This document shows, piece after piece, positions 16,650-26,670 of a stretch of 64,000 nt of DNA; position 1 is the stretch's first letter, and every line of letters starts with the position of its first letter. The DNA is from Polaribacter filamentus. GTDB lineage: Bacteria; Bacteroidota; Bacteroidia; Flavobacteriales; Flavobacteriaceae. The notes beneath the pieces were generated by a model that ran no database searches, was not told the origin of the DNA, and saw only the letters and a list, made by a program, of their open reading frames with translations. The DNA lies in contig NZ_MQUA01000013.1 of assembly GCF_002943715.1 (NCBI RefSeq), positions 1,977,001 to 2,041,000 of the forward strand, given 5' to 3'. The position numbers and the translations under genes were made by a program.

Positions 16650-17906
16650 CTATAAACTTGATAATGTGTCCATTAATCCCTCAATACCTATTACAGAAGT
16701 AAAGATTGAAAACAATAAAATCAATATTAGAAATATATTTGTTAAAGTTGTGTTTTTATATTTCCCCATCAGTTCTTTTTTATTGGTTAAATATAAAATA
16801 CCACCAACAGTTGCTGGTAAAATAACAGCGTTCAAGGCTTGAGACACGATCATTACCGCTATGGGTCTACCTCCAAAAATAGGCACTACAAGTCCTAACA
16901 ATGAAATTAAAAACACAATAATTCTATACTTTGGCAACGTCATATTTCTTTCTGAGTTGTTATAATCACAAATCAACCATGGTAACATTAATACGTTAGG
17001 AAATTGAGATGAAACGCCTGCAGATATAATACCTATAGCAAATACAGAAGTCGCTAATTTACCAGCTAAAGGTTCTAATATTCCAATCATTTGAGAAGCA
17101 CTTTCCATACCTTTACCTTCAACATATAAAGTTCCTGCCGCTGCAGCCATAATAGAAGCACTAATAATAAACATAAGCACAACAGATACCATGGCATCCC
17201 TGCGTTGTTGCTTAGCATACGTGATATCCCAACCTGCTTCTTTCACTAAAGTAGTTCGAATAATAAACAATCCGGAAAATACGGTTGTCCCTACTAAAGA
17301 TGCTATAATTAAAAATGGCTTATCATCAGCACTAAGTGAACTTGGGATACCTGGCGCTAAGCCTTTTATAATATCCATTGGAGGCGGCATCATAATAAAG
17401 AAGTTTAGCAAAAAGCTAAAAGACATAATAGCCACAATAACGGCTAAAGCACGTTCAAAAAACTGAGTTTTTCCATTCCAAAAAATATAGTAAACCATAG
17501 CGATGAAAAAACCTGCAAAATAGGCAGGATGAATACCGCCATCCACAGCAGATTTAGACCATTCGAAGCACACTTCTGCAACAATACCCATGACTCCCAT
17601 AACACTACCAGAAACTCCAGCTGTCAAGGCAATAATAAAAAACAAACCAAAAGCAGGGTGTACATGTTTTCTAAACGCTTGAAGTGCTGTTTCGCCTGTT
17701 ACTAAAGTATACTTCCCATAAAGACTAATCATAAAATAGGTGGCTAAACATGATGCTACTATGGTCCATAGTAGTTCCATGCCAAAAGTAGCACCCGCCT
17801 TCGCCATTGACGTTACACTTCCTGTACCAATATTAAAGCCAAGCAGAAATATTCCTGGCATAAATAAGGCTATCCCTTTTTTAAACTTACTTACAAAATT
17901 TGACAT
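16650..17906 (-). CDS. Nramp-superfamily transporter lacking the usual metal-site motifs
   Basis: A 418-residue inner-membrane protein with about 11 hydrophobic segments. The fold-level pattern is that of the Nramp family: MPGIFLLGFNIGTGSVTSMAKAG in the first segment, ASLVGTTVFSGLFIIRTTLVKEAGW around the sixth and ILPATVGGILYLTNKKELMG near the end. The canonical first-helix DPGN motif is replaced by NIGTGS. The sixth-helix Met-Pro-His motif is also absent. Both normally bind the transition metal ion, so the substrate is probably not Mn2+ or Fe2+ and cannot be stated. It lies between the GH38 gene (36-base gap) and the isomerase gene and is almost certainly co-transcribed with them. Confidence 0.75.
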   Translation of the reverse strand: MSNFVSKFKKGIALFMPGIFLLGFNIGTGSVTSMAKAGATFGMELLWTIVASCLATYFMISLYGKYTLVTGETALQAFRKHVHPAFGLFFIIALTAGVSGSVMGVMGIVAEVCFEWSKSAVDGGIHPAYFAGFFIAMVYYIFWNGKTQFFERALAVIVAIMSFSFLLNFFIMMPPPMDIIKGLAPGIPSSLSADDKPFLIIASLVGTTVFSGLFIIRTTLVKEAGWDITYAKQQRRDAMVSVVLMFIISASIMAAAAGTLYVEGKGMESASQMIGILEPLAGKLATSVFAIGIISAGVSSQFPNVLMLPWLICDYNNSERNMTLPKYRIIVFLISLLGLVVPIFGGRPIAVMIVSQALNAVILPATVGGILYLTNKKELMGKYKNTTLTNIFLILILLFSIFTSVIGIEGLMDTLSSL

Positions 17907-17942
17907 ATTTAGTTGTGTGGTTTTATAAATTGTAACAAATAT

Positions 17943-20900
17943 TTAATAATTGGTGTGTTCAAATTTGTCTTTGAATTCTTTATCACGATATAAATCCTCA
18001 AAAGGTGATTGCAAAGGTTTTGCATATCCTTCATCACCAACACTCATTGCTGCAATTCGCACAAATCTTGAATTTGGAAGGGTTATACTAGTTGCGCCTT
18101 CAGGAATCTCTAATCTGTAAGCAAACAGATAGCTATAACCATACATTTTATCTCCAGTAGGTATATGATGATGTGTTGCCGACCATGCAACGCGGTGATT
18201 TCTGTAATACGCGGGATGAATCGTTTTTAGTGGATTTCGCAAAGAATAGGAAAGTTCTGCAACTTCCCCTTCAAATTCACGGGTATCCCATTGTCCTAAA
18301 TAACCAGACCAACCTCCTACTGTTAGCGGAATATCTTTGTCACCCGCTTTAAAAACGACACCTTGTTCAACATCGGCCGCTGCCAAAAGATGTAGTACGC
18401 GAGTACCAGAAGGTAAATCGATAGTTTGACCAATACATTCTACAGCATTATACGCCGCTGTTGTTTTAGGTCCCATATCGAAAGACAGGTTACCCACTTG
18501 CACTTTATCACCAATCATTTCAGCAGGATATGTTCCTCCCTTACCATCAAGACTACCACGATACGCTTCAGATCTAGGTCTGTGTACTCCCAAACCTTCC
18601 TCCTCATATCCATCTTCAGGATTGTCATTGTAACTAAAAATATCCGTGTCGTATTTCAAAACAACAGGCGTAGTTAATACAGATTTGGCTGTTGCTGCTG
18701 GAATTTTTAATAATAATGTTTTTATCTCAAAAGGCTTAAAGTTTAGACTTAGCTTACCTTTTTTTGTAGGGACTTTAATATCCAACGGACGTTCTGCTCC
18801 ATCAATCTTCTCAGCAGATGTAATTGATTTAACAGCAGAAAAGCTAACATTAGAAATAGCTTTACCATATAATTCTTGTAATCTTACCACAACACCAGAT
18901 CCATCTTCAGCCATTTTTACTGCTTGAATATTTACTTGATCTGTATTGATGTTTAATAACGACAATGAACTTCCCCTTCCTTTATGCTTTGGCACAACAA
19001 AAGCTGAAGGGCGTTGTTCGAAACGCATCGCATTCTTGTGTATTTTCTCAGTAGTCCAATCGCCTTTATGTCCTGTAACACCATAATTAAACTCATGACG
19101 CCCCCAATCTTGCCATCTCTGTTCACTCATGGTACCATCATCTTGAACTTCTTGTTGGCTATCTCTAGTATCTGGACTATGAATCAATGTTAATCGAATG
19201 GTATTATCATCCACTTTATCACTACCGTATTTTGCACCCGTTAGTATAGATGCACCAAATTCACCAGATTTATCGGTTAAGTCAATCCAAGAATGTGTTG
19301 GTACTTCATATTGCTTTTTTCTGCGGTTTTCACGTTTAATAACTCCAAGATCTAAGTTATATGTCGCTTCTGGAGCTTCAGCTGTGAAATGAAATGCAGC
19401 CTTTAAAAAAGCACCACGTGTTTGCCAATCTACTTTATTAGCTATTTCTACACGCCCGCCATCGTCTCCAGACGAAAGTCTTATACGTTGTACAATTTTA
19501 GTCCCTTCGTTCTCTCTAACCACTTCAATAGCAGCACGAACTGGTCCATTCTCAATAATCTTAACTGAAACAGGGTTAGACGCTAGACTCCTAGCGGGTT
19601 TAATGATATCTTTATAATAAATACGCCATGCGGGCTTGCTATCTGGAAAATCTTCACCGAACTCTAATTGCATTGGTTTTTTAAGTAATTCTTTGTTAAT
19701 ACTTTTATCAAAAACACTTGAAATATCACCATTACCATCAATGATTACTTTAAAATCATTATTTTCCAAATAATTATCACGAACCGTTAATTCAGTCGTT
19801 TTTATTTTTGTTTTCCCCTCACGTATAGAGAATATAGCGCCACCTATTGCAGGAAGTTCCGCTTGGAATAAAATACGTTTCTTACCATCAAAACCTTCAG
19901 TGATTTGTGAAGGTACTTCTTTTCCTTTAGCATTAAATACAGCTATTGACCTTGCATTAATTAAGGCTTCAGGGATAAAAGCTTCTACGTTATCTTTACG
20001 AGGAATTGATAGCTGATTATAAACTAATACAGGTACTCCTGGTACATCTGTATTCAGCGTTTGCGCTAACGTGCCAATAGCATCTTTGTAAACACCATCA
20101 AACTTGTTGATAGCTACAATACCGTCATTCCATCCATAAGAATGCGCTTCTGGAATACAAGTTCCTGGAAGAATATCATGAAACTGATTACTAAGAAATA
20201 GCCCCCATGCAGAATTAAGAGCTTCATAAGGATAATCCGCCCCTTCCAATAAATGCGCAGTAACGGCAGCTTTTTCACTAGCATCCGCTAATATTTCAGC
20301 ATCACGATTAATTTTTTTCTGATAGGCTTGAGAAGTTAACACCCCCGTTGAATGTTTAACAAGCAATAAATCTTTATTCCATGTTGGGAATTTTGCAGAT
20401 TGCTCTTCCGTAATCGCATTAAACATCAGGTCTGGTTGCGCTACAATAAGTCTTACTGGTCCTTCTGTTGCAATAGACTTTTCAATAGTTTCCAGATTGA
20501 CTCTACGAGGTGCTCCCCCACGATCCGCATTGTTTTTATCTCCACCACCAAAATAAAAATAATCAATAGGAAGCCCTGATCTTTCTTTATTTTCTTTTAA
20601 ACGTTTAATAGTTCCTTCATCATTACTGTAAACATTTTTATGAGCACCTGCATAATTACCAGCATTTAGTGCTGCAATCACCGAATTTCCATCAGGGCCA
20701 ATCCATTTACCAATATTAAACGGAATACCATTAGCAGATTCCCAAGTTAGTTTTTGCGTTGAAAACCCATTAATTCCACAATGACTCAACACCGATGGTA
20801 ATGAGTAAGCGAAACCAAAACAATCTGGAAGCATATACTCACGGCTTTCTGTTCCAAATTCATTTTTAAAAAATTGTGACCCCAGAAGAATCTGACGAAT

Positions 20901-21344
20901 TACAGACTCTGTGGAGGGTACATTTACAACATTTTCGGTCCATGAACTACCAGCTGGGTGCCACCGCCCTTTAGCAATCCATGTCTTAAGCTCTTTATAT
21001 TTTTCAGGATAATATTCCTTCATCATGGCATATCGAAATGCACCCGTCCAGTTAAAATTAAAATTAGGATACTCTTCAAAGTATGCGAAATTGTCATCCA
21101 ACGTGCTTTTTATAAAATCACGAGCCACTTGCGGATAAGACCATCTCCACTGATCGTCGAGATGCGAATAGGGTATCGCAAATATGGTTGGAATTGTCAA
21201 ATCCACAGAAGCTGGATCAATATATGTACTTGGCTTTTCAGATGTAGTCAATTGCCCAAAACATATAGAAATAGAAAAAAGGAAAAAGAAAGGTATGAGT
21301 AAAAAGACCTTAGCTGTTTTATAATAAATTAACTTTGAAATCAT
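17943..21344 (-). CDS. GH38 alpha-mannosidase, exported
   Basis: Retaining, zinc-dependent exo-alpha-mannosidase, 1133 residues, with an N-terminal signal peptide (~1-30). The GH38 start motif IPYSHLDDQWRW gives zinc ligands His61 and Asp63. The nucleophile should be Asp174 in YMLPDCFGFAYSLPS. NQFHDILPGTCIPEAH supplies the later His. The remaining two thirds are the usual beta-sandwich domains of the family, and a final ~200 residues form an additional jelly-roll-like region near RVLHLLAAADVEQGVVF. It should act in the periplasm, where it would trim oligosaccharides released by surface enzymes. It is in the 30637-15509 operon, between the GH92 and Nramp-like genes. Confidence 0.92.
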   Translation of the reverse strand: MISKLIYYKTAKVFLLIPFFFLFSISICFGQLTTSEKPSTYIDPASVDLTIPTIFAIPYSHLDDQWRWSYPQVARDFIKSTLDDNFAYFEEYPNFNFNWTGAFRYAMMKEYYPEKYKELKTWIAKGRWHPAGSSWTENVVNVPSTESVIRQILLGSQFFKNEFGTESREYMLPDCFGFAYSLPSVLSHCGINGFSTQKLTWESANGIPFNIGKWIGPDGNSVIAALNAGNYAGAHKNVYSNDEGTIKRLKENKERSGLPIDYFYFGGGDKNNADRGGAPRRVNLETIEKSIATEGPVRLIVAQPDLMFNAITEEQSAKFPTWNKDLLLVKHSTGVLTSQAYQKKINRDAEILADASEKAAVTAHLLEGADYPYEALNSAWGLFLSNQFHDILPGTCIPEAHSYGWNDGIVAINKFDGVYKDAIGTLAQTLNTDVPGVPVLVYNQLSIPRKDNVEAFIPEALINARSIAVFNAKGKEVPSQITEGFDGKKRILFQAELPAIGGAIFSIREGKTKIKTTELTVRDNYLENNDFKVIIDGNGDISSVFDKSINKELLKKPMQLEFGEDFPDSKPAWRIYYKDIIKPARSLASNPVSVKIIENGPVRAAIEVVRENEGTKIVQRIRLSSGDDGGRVEIANKVDWQTRGAFLKAAFHFTAEAPEATYNLDLGVIKRENRRKKQYEVPTHSWIDLTDKSGEFGASILTGAKYGSDKVDDNTIRLTLIHSPDTRDSQQEVQDDGTMSEQRWQDWGRHEFNYGVTGHKGDWTTEKIHKNAMRFEQRPSAFVVPKHKGRGSSLSLLNINTDQVNIQAVKMAEDGSGVVVRLQELYGKAISNVSFSAVKSITSAEKIDGAERPLDIKVPTKKGKLSLNFKPFEIKTLLLKIPAATAKSVLTTPVVLKYDTDIFSYNDNPEDGYEEEGLGVHRPRSEAYRGSLDGKGGTYPAEMIGDKVQVGNLSFDMGPKTTAAYNAVECIGQTIDLPSGTRVLHLLAAADVEQGVVFKAGDKDIPLTVGGWSGYLGQWDTREFEGEVAELSYSLRNPLKTIHPAYYRNHRVAWSATHHHIPTGDKMYGYSYLFAYRLEIPEGATSITLPNSRFVRIAAMSVGDEGYAKPLQSPFEDLYRDKEFKDKFEHTNY

Positions 21345-21461
21345 TTTTGTTATTGAATTGGAAAATGTTAATTAAGCGTTTATATTTTATTTGGTCTTTT
21401 CAAGTTTTTGGTATCCACCTCAGAATTTTTATGATGATTGGATTAAATTTTATTGCCGTTT

Positions 21462-23786
21462 TTAATGCTTATAAGCTTTCTCTGTACTATAAGAGTAAGG
21501 TGTATTATCTGGTTTACTACCCCAACCTTTACTTGGTGTATCTGTTAATTCAAAATTGAATTCCCCGCCGTTTTGAATAGCTTCAAATGTGATAAAATTG
21601 TTACTGTATGTCTTACCATTTAAAGTAGTAGATTCGATATAAAAATTATCTTTTGAATTGTTTTTTGCAGTAATAGAAAACACATTACCGTTTTCTAAAG
21701 TCAAGATAGCCTTATCAAATAAGGGGCTTCCTATAACATATTCATCAACCCCTGGGGTGACTGGGTAAAACCCTAAAGCACTAAACACATACCAAGCCGA
21801 TGTTTGTCCATTATCTTCATCACCGCAATAACCATCTGGAGTGGCAGCGTATAAGGTAGTAAGAACTTCTCTAATTCGCTTTTGCGTTTTATAAGGCACA
21901 CCTGCATAATTATATAGATAAATCATATGCTGAATGGGCTGATTGCCATGGGCATAATTACCCATATTTACAATTTGCATTTCTCTAATTTCGTGAATGG
22001 TTTGTCCATAATACGAAGCATCAAAATCTGGAGGCATAGTAAATACGGTGTCTAACTGATTTACAAAAGCGTCTTTACCTCCCATCAAATCAATCAAACC
22101 TTGTATATCATGAAACACAGACCAGGTATAATGCAAGCTATTACCTTCAGTAAAAGCATCGCCCCATTTTAATGGATTAAAAGGTGCTTGAAACGTACCA
22201 TCTTCGTTTTTACCTCGCATTAACTTGGTTTCTGAATCAAATACGTTCTTATAATTGTAAGATTGTTTATAAAACCGTTTAGCCTTTTCGTGCTTACCTA
22301 ATTTCTCTGCCATTTTTGCAATAGTAAAATCGGCATAAGCATATTCTAGGGTTCGTGCGGTATTTTCTTTTATTCCAACGTTATACGGCACATAACCAAG
22401 TTTGTTATAATAATCTATACCCTCTCGTCCAACAGATGGGTGCGGTCTGCCCTCATTAACATCGGCATTTTTAAGCATAGCTTCAAATAATCTATTGACC
22501 ACTGCTTCATCTTTGATATTACCCTTTAAAAAGGCATCAACAATTATTGGAGCCGAATTAGAACCTACCATACAATTACGGTGTCCTGGACTTGCCCACT
22601 CTGGTAACCAACCCGACTCTTTATAAGTATTAGCCAATCCTTCCATAATTTTACCATTAAGTTCAGGATACATCATATTAAAGAATGGGAACACAGCTCT
22701 AAACGTATCCCAAAAACCATTATCGGTAAACATATAGCCTGGTAATACTTCACCATTATACGGACTGTAATGAACCACGTCATTATTGGCATCAAACTCA
22801 TAGAATTTCCTTGGAAATAACAACACGCGATATAAACAAGAATAAAACGTTTTTAGGTTATCTGTATTACTATCTTGTACATTAATTCTATTTAACTCAG
22901 TTTCCCAGGCTTCTTTAGCTTTATCTTTCGTGATTTCAAATGAATCGTTTCCAATTTCTCTAGACAAATTTAATAATGCCTGCTCTAGACTGATAAATGA
23001 AGACGCCACTTTAGCATGAACCACTTCGCCTCTTTTGGTTTTGAAACCGATAATGGCACCAACATGTTCGCCTTCACTGTTCAAACTATTTTCTTGAAGT
23101 TTCCAATCATCTGTCCAAGTATGGGTCAACTCAAAATCCTTATCAAATTGAACTACAAAATAGTTATGAAAATTATCAGGTACACCTCCACTATTGTTTC
23201 TACAGTAGCCAACTATTTTTCGTTCCTCTGGAATAATTTTCACCATAGACCCTTTAAAAAATGCATCTAACATAATATAAGACGACTCAGAATCGGGGAA
23301 TGTAAACTTAAAATGTGCAGCGCGTTCTGTAGGAGCAACTTCAGCAATCACATCATGATCGGCCAAATAGACTTTATAATGATAAGGTTTTACGGTTTCT
23401 GCTTTATGAGAAAACCAAGATTCCCGCTCGTCTTCTTGGAATTTTAAATCACCTGTAACTGCCATTAACGAAAAAGCAGCATAATCATTAATCCACGGAC
23501 TGGGTTGATGAGTTTGCTTGATACCTCGTATTTTATTTTCACTGTATTTGTAGGTCCATCCATCGCCCATTTTGGAGGTCATGGGTGTCCAGAAATTCAT
23601 ACCCCAAGGCGTTGCAATGGCTGGATATGTATTTCCGTTTGATAAACTAAATTTGGAATCAGTACCCATTAAAGGGTTCACATAATCTACTAAAGCGGTT
23701 TTCTTACTGGACACAGTATGTTTTTCAGGTTTATTTTCACAAGATTGTATAATGAATCCTAAAAAAAAAAAAAAGGGGAGTCTCAT
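21462..23786 (-). CDS. GH92 alpha-mannosidase lipoprotein (first copy)
   Basis: Calcium-dependent inverting exo-alpha-mannosidase of family GH92, which in Bacteroidota removes alpha-1,2-, 1,3- or 1,6-linked mannose. The ATG at 23784-23786 (MRLPFFFFLGFIIQSC) gives a lipoprotein signal peptide with Cys16. A longer frame uses a TTG and overlaps the upstream gene. Family motifs are VDYVNPLMGTDSKFSLSNGN, PATPWG-like IATPWGMNFWTP, NGFWDTFRAVFPFFNMMYP, DEDNGQTSAWYVFSALGFYP and VDEYVIGSPLF. The signal peptide contains an uninterrupted T14 tract (forward 23761-23774) coding for four Phe, a likely slippage site. The gene overlaps nothing and sits 117 bases before GH38. Confidence 0.93.
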   Translation of the reverse strand: MRLPFFFFLGFIIQSCENKPEKHTVSSKKTALVDYVNPLMGTDSKFSLSNGNTYPAIATPWGMNFWTPMTSKMGDGWTYKYSENKIRGIKQTHQPSPWINDYAAFSLMAVTGDLKFQEDERESWFSHKAETVKPYHYKVYLADHDVIAEVAPTERAAHFKFTFPDSESSYIMLDAFFKGSMVKIIPEERKIVGYCRNNSGGVPDNFHNYFVVQFDKDFELTHTWTDDWKLQENSLNSEGEHVGAIIGFKTKRGEVVHAKVASSFISLEQALLNLSREIGNDSFEITKDKAKEAWETELNRINVQDSNTDNLKTFYSCLYRVLLFPRKFYEFDANNDVVHYSPYNGEVLPGYMFTDNGFWDTFRAVFPFFNMMYPELNGKIMEGLANTYKESGWLPEWASPGHRNCMVGSNSAPIIVDAFLKGNIKDEAVVNRLFEAMLKNADVNEGRPHPSVGREGIDYYNKLGYVPYNVGIKENTARTLEYAYADFTIAKMAEKLGKHEKAKRFYKQSYNYKNVFDSETKLMRGKNEDGTFQAPFNPLKWGDAFTEGNSLHYTWSVFHDIQGLIDLMGGKDAFVNQLDTVFTMPPDFDASYYGQTIHEIREMQIVNMGNYAHGNQPIQHMIYLYNYAGVPYKTQKRIREVLTTLYAATPDGYCGDEDNGQTSAWYVFSALGFYPVTPGVDEYVIGSPLFDKAILTLENGNVFSITAKNNSKDNFYIESTTLNGKTYSNNFITFEAIQNGGEFNFELTDTPSKGWGSKPDNTPYSYSTEKAYKH

Positions 23787-23796
23787 ACTGTATATT

Positions 23797-25023
23797 TTAA
23801 TCAATTATTGTATTGTAAAAGTTTTCATTCTTATCGATACAAGCTGAAAACTGTAATATGGCATTTTCATTTTTTATGGTAACAGGAGAATCGCTCATAT
23901 AGTTTCTCATTCGTGCTCCAAAAACAGAAACCGATAACTTCTTGTTTCCTCTTACTAATAAATAGTCCCAAGACATTTGTTCTTTTACTGGTGTTAAAGC
24001 ACTATTCCCTCCAGAGAACGCTTCTACGTTTGTTAGTGAGGTATGCCCCTGACCTTCTATGATTATTGGGTGAATATTCTCTACTTTTTCACCTGTATTA
24101 GCAATAATAGAACCTTGAGTGATTTGCCAATTTCTATTTTTAGAATTACTGCCTTGCTTTAAAATACCTACTGCTACGCAATCGAAATTAAAATTGGTTA
24201 ACTGCCCATAGGACTCTTCTCCTAAAAAAATGCCTCCATAAGTACCAAAAGTAAATAGGTCTATAATTTGAGCATTATCTGTATTATTGATGGCATAGGC
24301 AAAGGTTTTTTTAGCGATAACTGCATCAACCACATTTCGTTTTATCTGTCCTCCAATAAATCGTTGCGACGCTGGGTTTACATGGCAATGTAAAATACGT
24401 GGCACATCATAAACATAATTCATCCTTATAAACTCTCCGCTTAAAGGAAAGCCATAACAATGTTCAAAGGTCATTAACTCACAAGGAAATTCTCTACTTG
24501 CATTAAAATCAAAAGCTACATATTCTCCATAAAATGATAAACAAGACATATACACACCTTGTGTAAAACTGGTTTTGGATACTTGAATAGTTGGCGGGTA
24601 TACAATAATTGCTGAAGGATCGTTTAAGGTTTGATCAGCGTACCAAAATTGAATGCCTTTTATTTGTGTTGAAGACTTTACAGTAATAAATACGTTTTTA
24701 CGATCGGTTATTTTGAAAACACTTCCTACTGGTTGTTTTTTATTTTGGTGAATGGTTCCTCGGGGCGTAGGGCCATGTACCCCAATTAGTGATACATTGT
24801 CTTTTAAAATAATCCCTCCTTCTATATGATACGGTTCATCTGAGGGTTCTACCCAAAGTGCTGCCCCAATAGATGAAGCCCAATCTATAGCCTTTTGTAA
24901 ATTTATTTTATTTAAAGCTGCACTGTTTTCTGGCTTTACACCAAATTCCTGAATACTTTTCATGTCTGAAGCATAAATCCATTGTATGCAAACCACAAAA
25001 AGAAGTGTTATAATTTTTCTCAT
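23797..25023 (-). CDS. Secreted parallel beta-helix protein (pectate-lyase-3/epimerase-like)
   Basis: The 408-residue protein has a signal peptide (MRKIITLLFVVCIQWIYAS). The opening MKSIQEFGVKPEN...ALNKINLQKAIDWA and LWVEPSDEPYHIEGGIILKDNVSLIGVHG match the start of the pectate-lyase-superfamily-3 beta-helix fold, found in rhamnogalacturonases, epimerases and phage tailspikes. Later rungs (CLSFYGEYVAFDF, YGGIFLGEE, FNFDCVAVGILKQG, NWQITQGSIIANTG) fit a right-handed helix. I cannot assign catalytic residues, so lyase, hydrolase or binding protein are all possible. It lies 21 bases downstream of the sulfatase gene and its stop lies ten bases before the GH92 start codon, so it belongs to the mannan operon. 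Confidence 0.7.
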   Translation of the reverse strand: MRKIITLLFVVCIQWIYASDMKSIQEFGVKPENSAALNKINLQKAIDWASSIGAALWVEPSDEPYHIEGGIILKDNVSLIGVHGPTPRGTIHQNKKQPVGSVFKITDRKNVFITVKSSTQIKGIQFWYADQTLNDPSAIIVYPPTIQVSKTSFTQGVYMSCLSFYGEYVAFDFNASREFPCELMTFEHCYGFPLSGEFIRMNYVYDVPRILHCHVNPASQRFIGGQIKRNVVDAVIAKKTFAYAINNTDNAQIIDLFTFGTYGGIFLGEESYGQLTNFNFDCVAVGILKQGSNSKNRNWQITQGSIIANTGEKVENIHPIIIEGQGHTSLTNVEAFSGGNSALTPVKEQMSWDYLLVRGNKKLSVSVFGARMRNYMSDSPVTIKNENAILQFSACIDKNENFYNTIID

Positions 25024-25044
25024 TTATTTAAATTTTATATACTG

Positions 25045-26646
25045 CTAGATTAGTTGTCTTTCTTTTACACCATCGTAACGCGTTGAGTGATTTTTTTTCA
25101 ACCACTCCAATAAACAAGCTCTTAACTCTTCGGCTTTTTCTTTGTATTTAGACTTACTAGGGTTGCTTCCTAAAAGATTATGCATTTCGTGTGGATCGTC
25201 ATTTAAATTATACATAGCATTTATTACGGTAGATTCTTTTGTATAGGGGATCATTAATTTCCAGCCATCTTTTATAACCATATAATTTGGTGCCACAGGC
25301 CCTCTGTAATCCCATTCTGTGACCACGTATTTACCGTGTTCTTTATCCGTGCCCTCTATTAATCCTCTAAGGCTTTTGCCGTCTGAAGGGTATTGTTTTT
25401 CAATATCCAAATAATCCAAAATGGTTGAAAACAAATCAACATTTGAAACATAACCATCAACAACCGTGTTCTTCTTAATTTCTTTCGGAAAATGTATCAT
25501 TAATGGGATATGGGAAGACTCTTCATAAAATACGTTTTTCTCTCGTAACCCATGAGCGCCCAGCATTTCGCCATGATCGCTAGTAAAAATAATTAAGGTA
25601 TCATCTGTTAAATTATTGTCATCCAAAGTTTTTAAAATCTTACCAATCCAATCGTCTATCTCTTTGATGATACCGTAGTAATTGGAAATCATATATTTTA
25701 TTTTTTCAGGATCAGAATATTCAGGTAGTCCCATTCTACCATTGGCTGTTTTATATGGAGAATTTTCCATATCATCATGAATACTAAAAGGCGGTATCAT
25801 ATCTTCAACAGGGTACATACTATAATAAGGCTTAGAAGGTGTCATAGGTGCATGTGGCATGTGAATGGACAAGGTAATACTGAAAGTAGTGTCCCTTAAT
25901 CGTTCAATGGCCGCAATAGTTTCTTTGGCTTGGTACGCTGTAATGGTGTGTTTTGCAGGAACTTTCAACTCTCCGTGTAAATTTGGCTGCGACCTCCTTT
26001 TTTTATCATCTTTTTGAACCACCTCATAAGTCTTCCCGTAATAGGAATCTATAGGATCTGGCTTGTAAGGCCTTTTCACAAATGTGTCATAAAACTCTCC
26101 TTCTTTTAAACCTCTTTGAGGAAAATTTTCATTGAGATAATCCATATACACATGATTTTGTCCACCATGTTGAAAAATAGATTTGCCGTTCTCGGATTGC
26201 TTCTTTGGATTTTTATAGACCTCGGAATGGTTGGACATAACATGCCATTTACCATAATACTCACAATGGTAACCGTTCTCGGTTAAAATTTCATCAAACG
26301 TAGGCGTGGTCATTACTGGAGTTTCATTATAAAAATACGTTTTTGCGTTTGTATTTACCCCCGTGCTTTCTACAGTCATTCCTGTAAGGATGGCAGATCT
26401 TGCTGGACCGCAAACTGCCATAGGCGTATAAGCATTTTTGAAATAAGCTCCGCTTTTAGCTAACTTATCTAAATTGGGCGTTTCTACCACTGAATTCCCT
26501 GCAATACTCAAGGCTTTGTATTGTTGTTGGTCTGTTAATATAAATAATAGGTTTTTCTTTTTTTGCGCTATGGCAGAAAACGAAATAACAACCATTGCAA
26601 GCAATAACAATCCTGGGTTTATAGGTCTATAAAAATTTAATTGCAT
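25045..26646 (-). CDS. S1-family sulfatase, exported
   Basis: Formylglycine-dependent sulfatase of 533 residues with an N-terminal signal (~1-28). The calcium-site start is LLFILTDQQQY and the modification motif is C79-G-P-A-R83 in MAVCGPARSAILTG, so Cys79 should be oxidised to formylglycine. Further core segments are YGKWHVMSNH, SIHMPHAPM, FTSDHGEMLGAHGLREKN and DGWKLMIPY. It should remove sulfate esters from the glycan in the periplasm. It is clearly paralogous to the first ~535 residues of the larger sulfatase at 38104. The maturation enzyme is not in the window. Twenty-four bases separate it from the oxidoreductase gene upstream. Confidence 0.93.
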   Translation of the reverse strand: MQLNFYRPINPGLLLLAMVVISFSAIAQKKKNLLFILTDQQQYKALSIAGNSVVETPNLDKLAKSGAYFKNAYTPMAVCGPARSAILTGMTVESTGVNTNAKTYFYNETPVMTTPTFDEILTENGYHCEYYGKWHVMSNHSEVYKNPKKQSENGKSIFQHGGQNHVYMDYLNENFPQRGLKEGEFYDTFVKRPYKPDPIDSYYGKTYEVVQKDDKKRRSQPNLHGELKVPAKHTITAYQAKETIAAIERLRDTTFSITLSIHMPHAPMTPSKPYYSMYPVEDMIPPFSIHDDMENSPYKTANGRMGLPEYSDPEKIKYMISNYYGIIKEIDDWIGKILKTLDDNNLTDDTLIIFTSDHGEMLGAHGLREKNVFYEESSHIPLMIHFPKEIKKNTVVDGYVSNVDLFSTILDYLDIEKQYPSDGKSLRGLIEGTDKEHGKYVVTEWDYRGPVAPNYMVIKDGWKLMIPYTKESTVINAMYNLNDDPHEMHNLLGSNPSKSKYKEKAEELRACLLEWLKKNHSTRYDGVKERQLI

Positions 26647-26670
26647 TTGTTTTAATTTAAAATAATTTAA

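Noticed and set aside
21462..23804. TTG start six codons before the GH92 ATG
   Set aside because: It overlaps the upstream stop and lengthens the lipoprotein signal without need; the ATG at 23786 is preferred.
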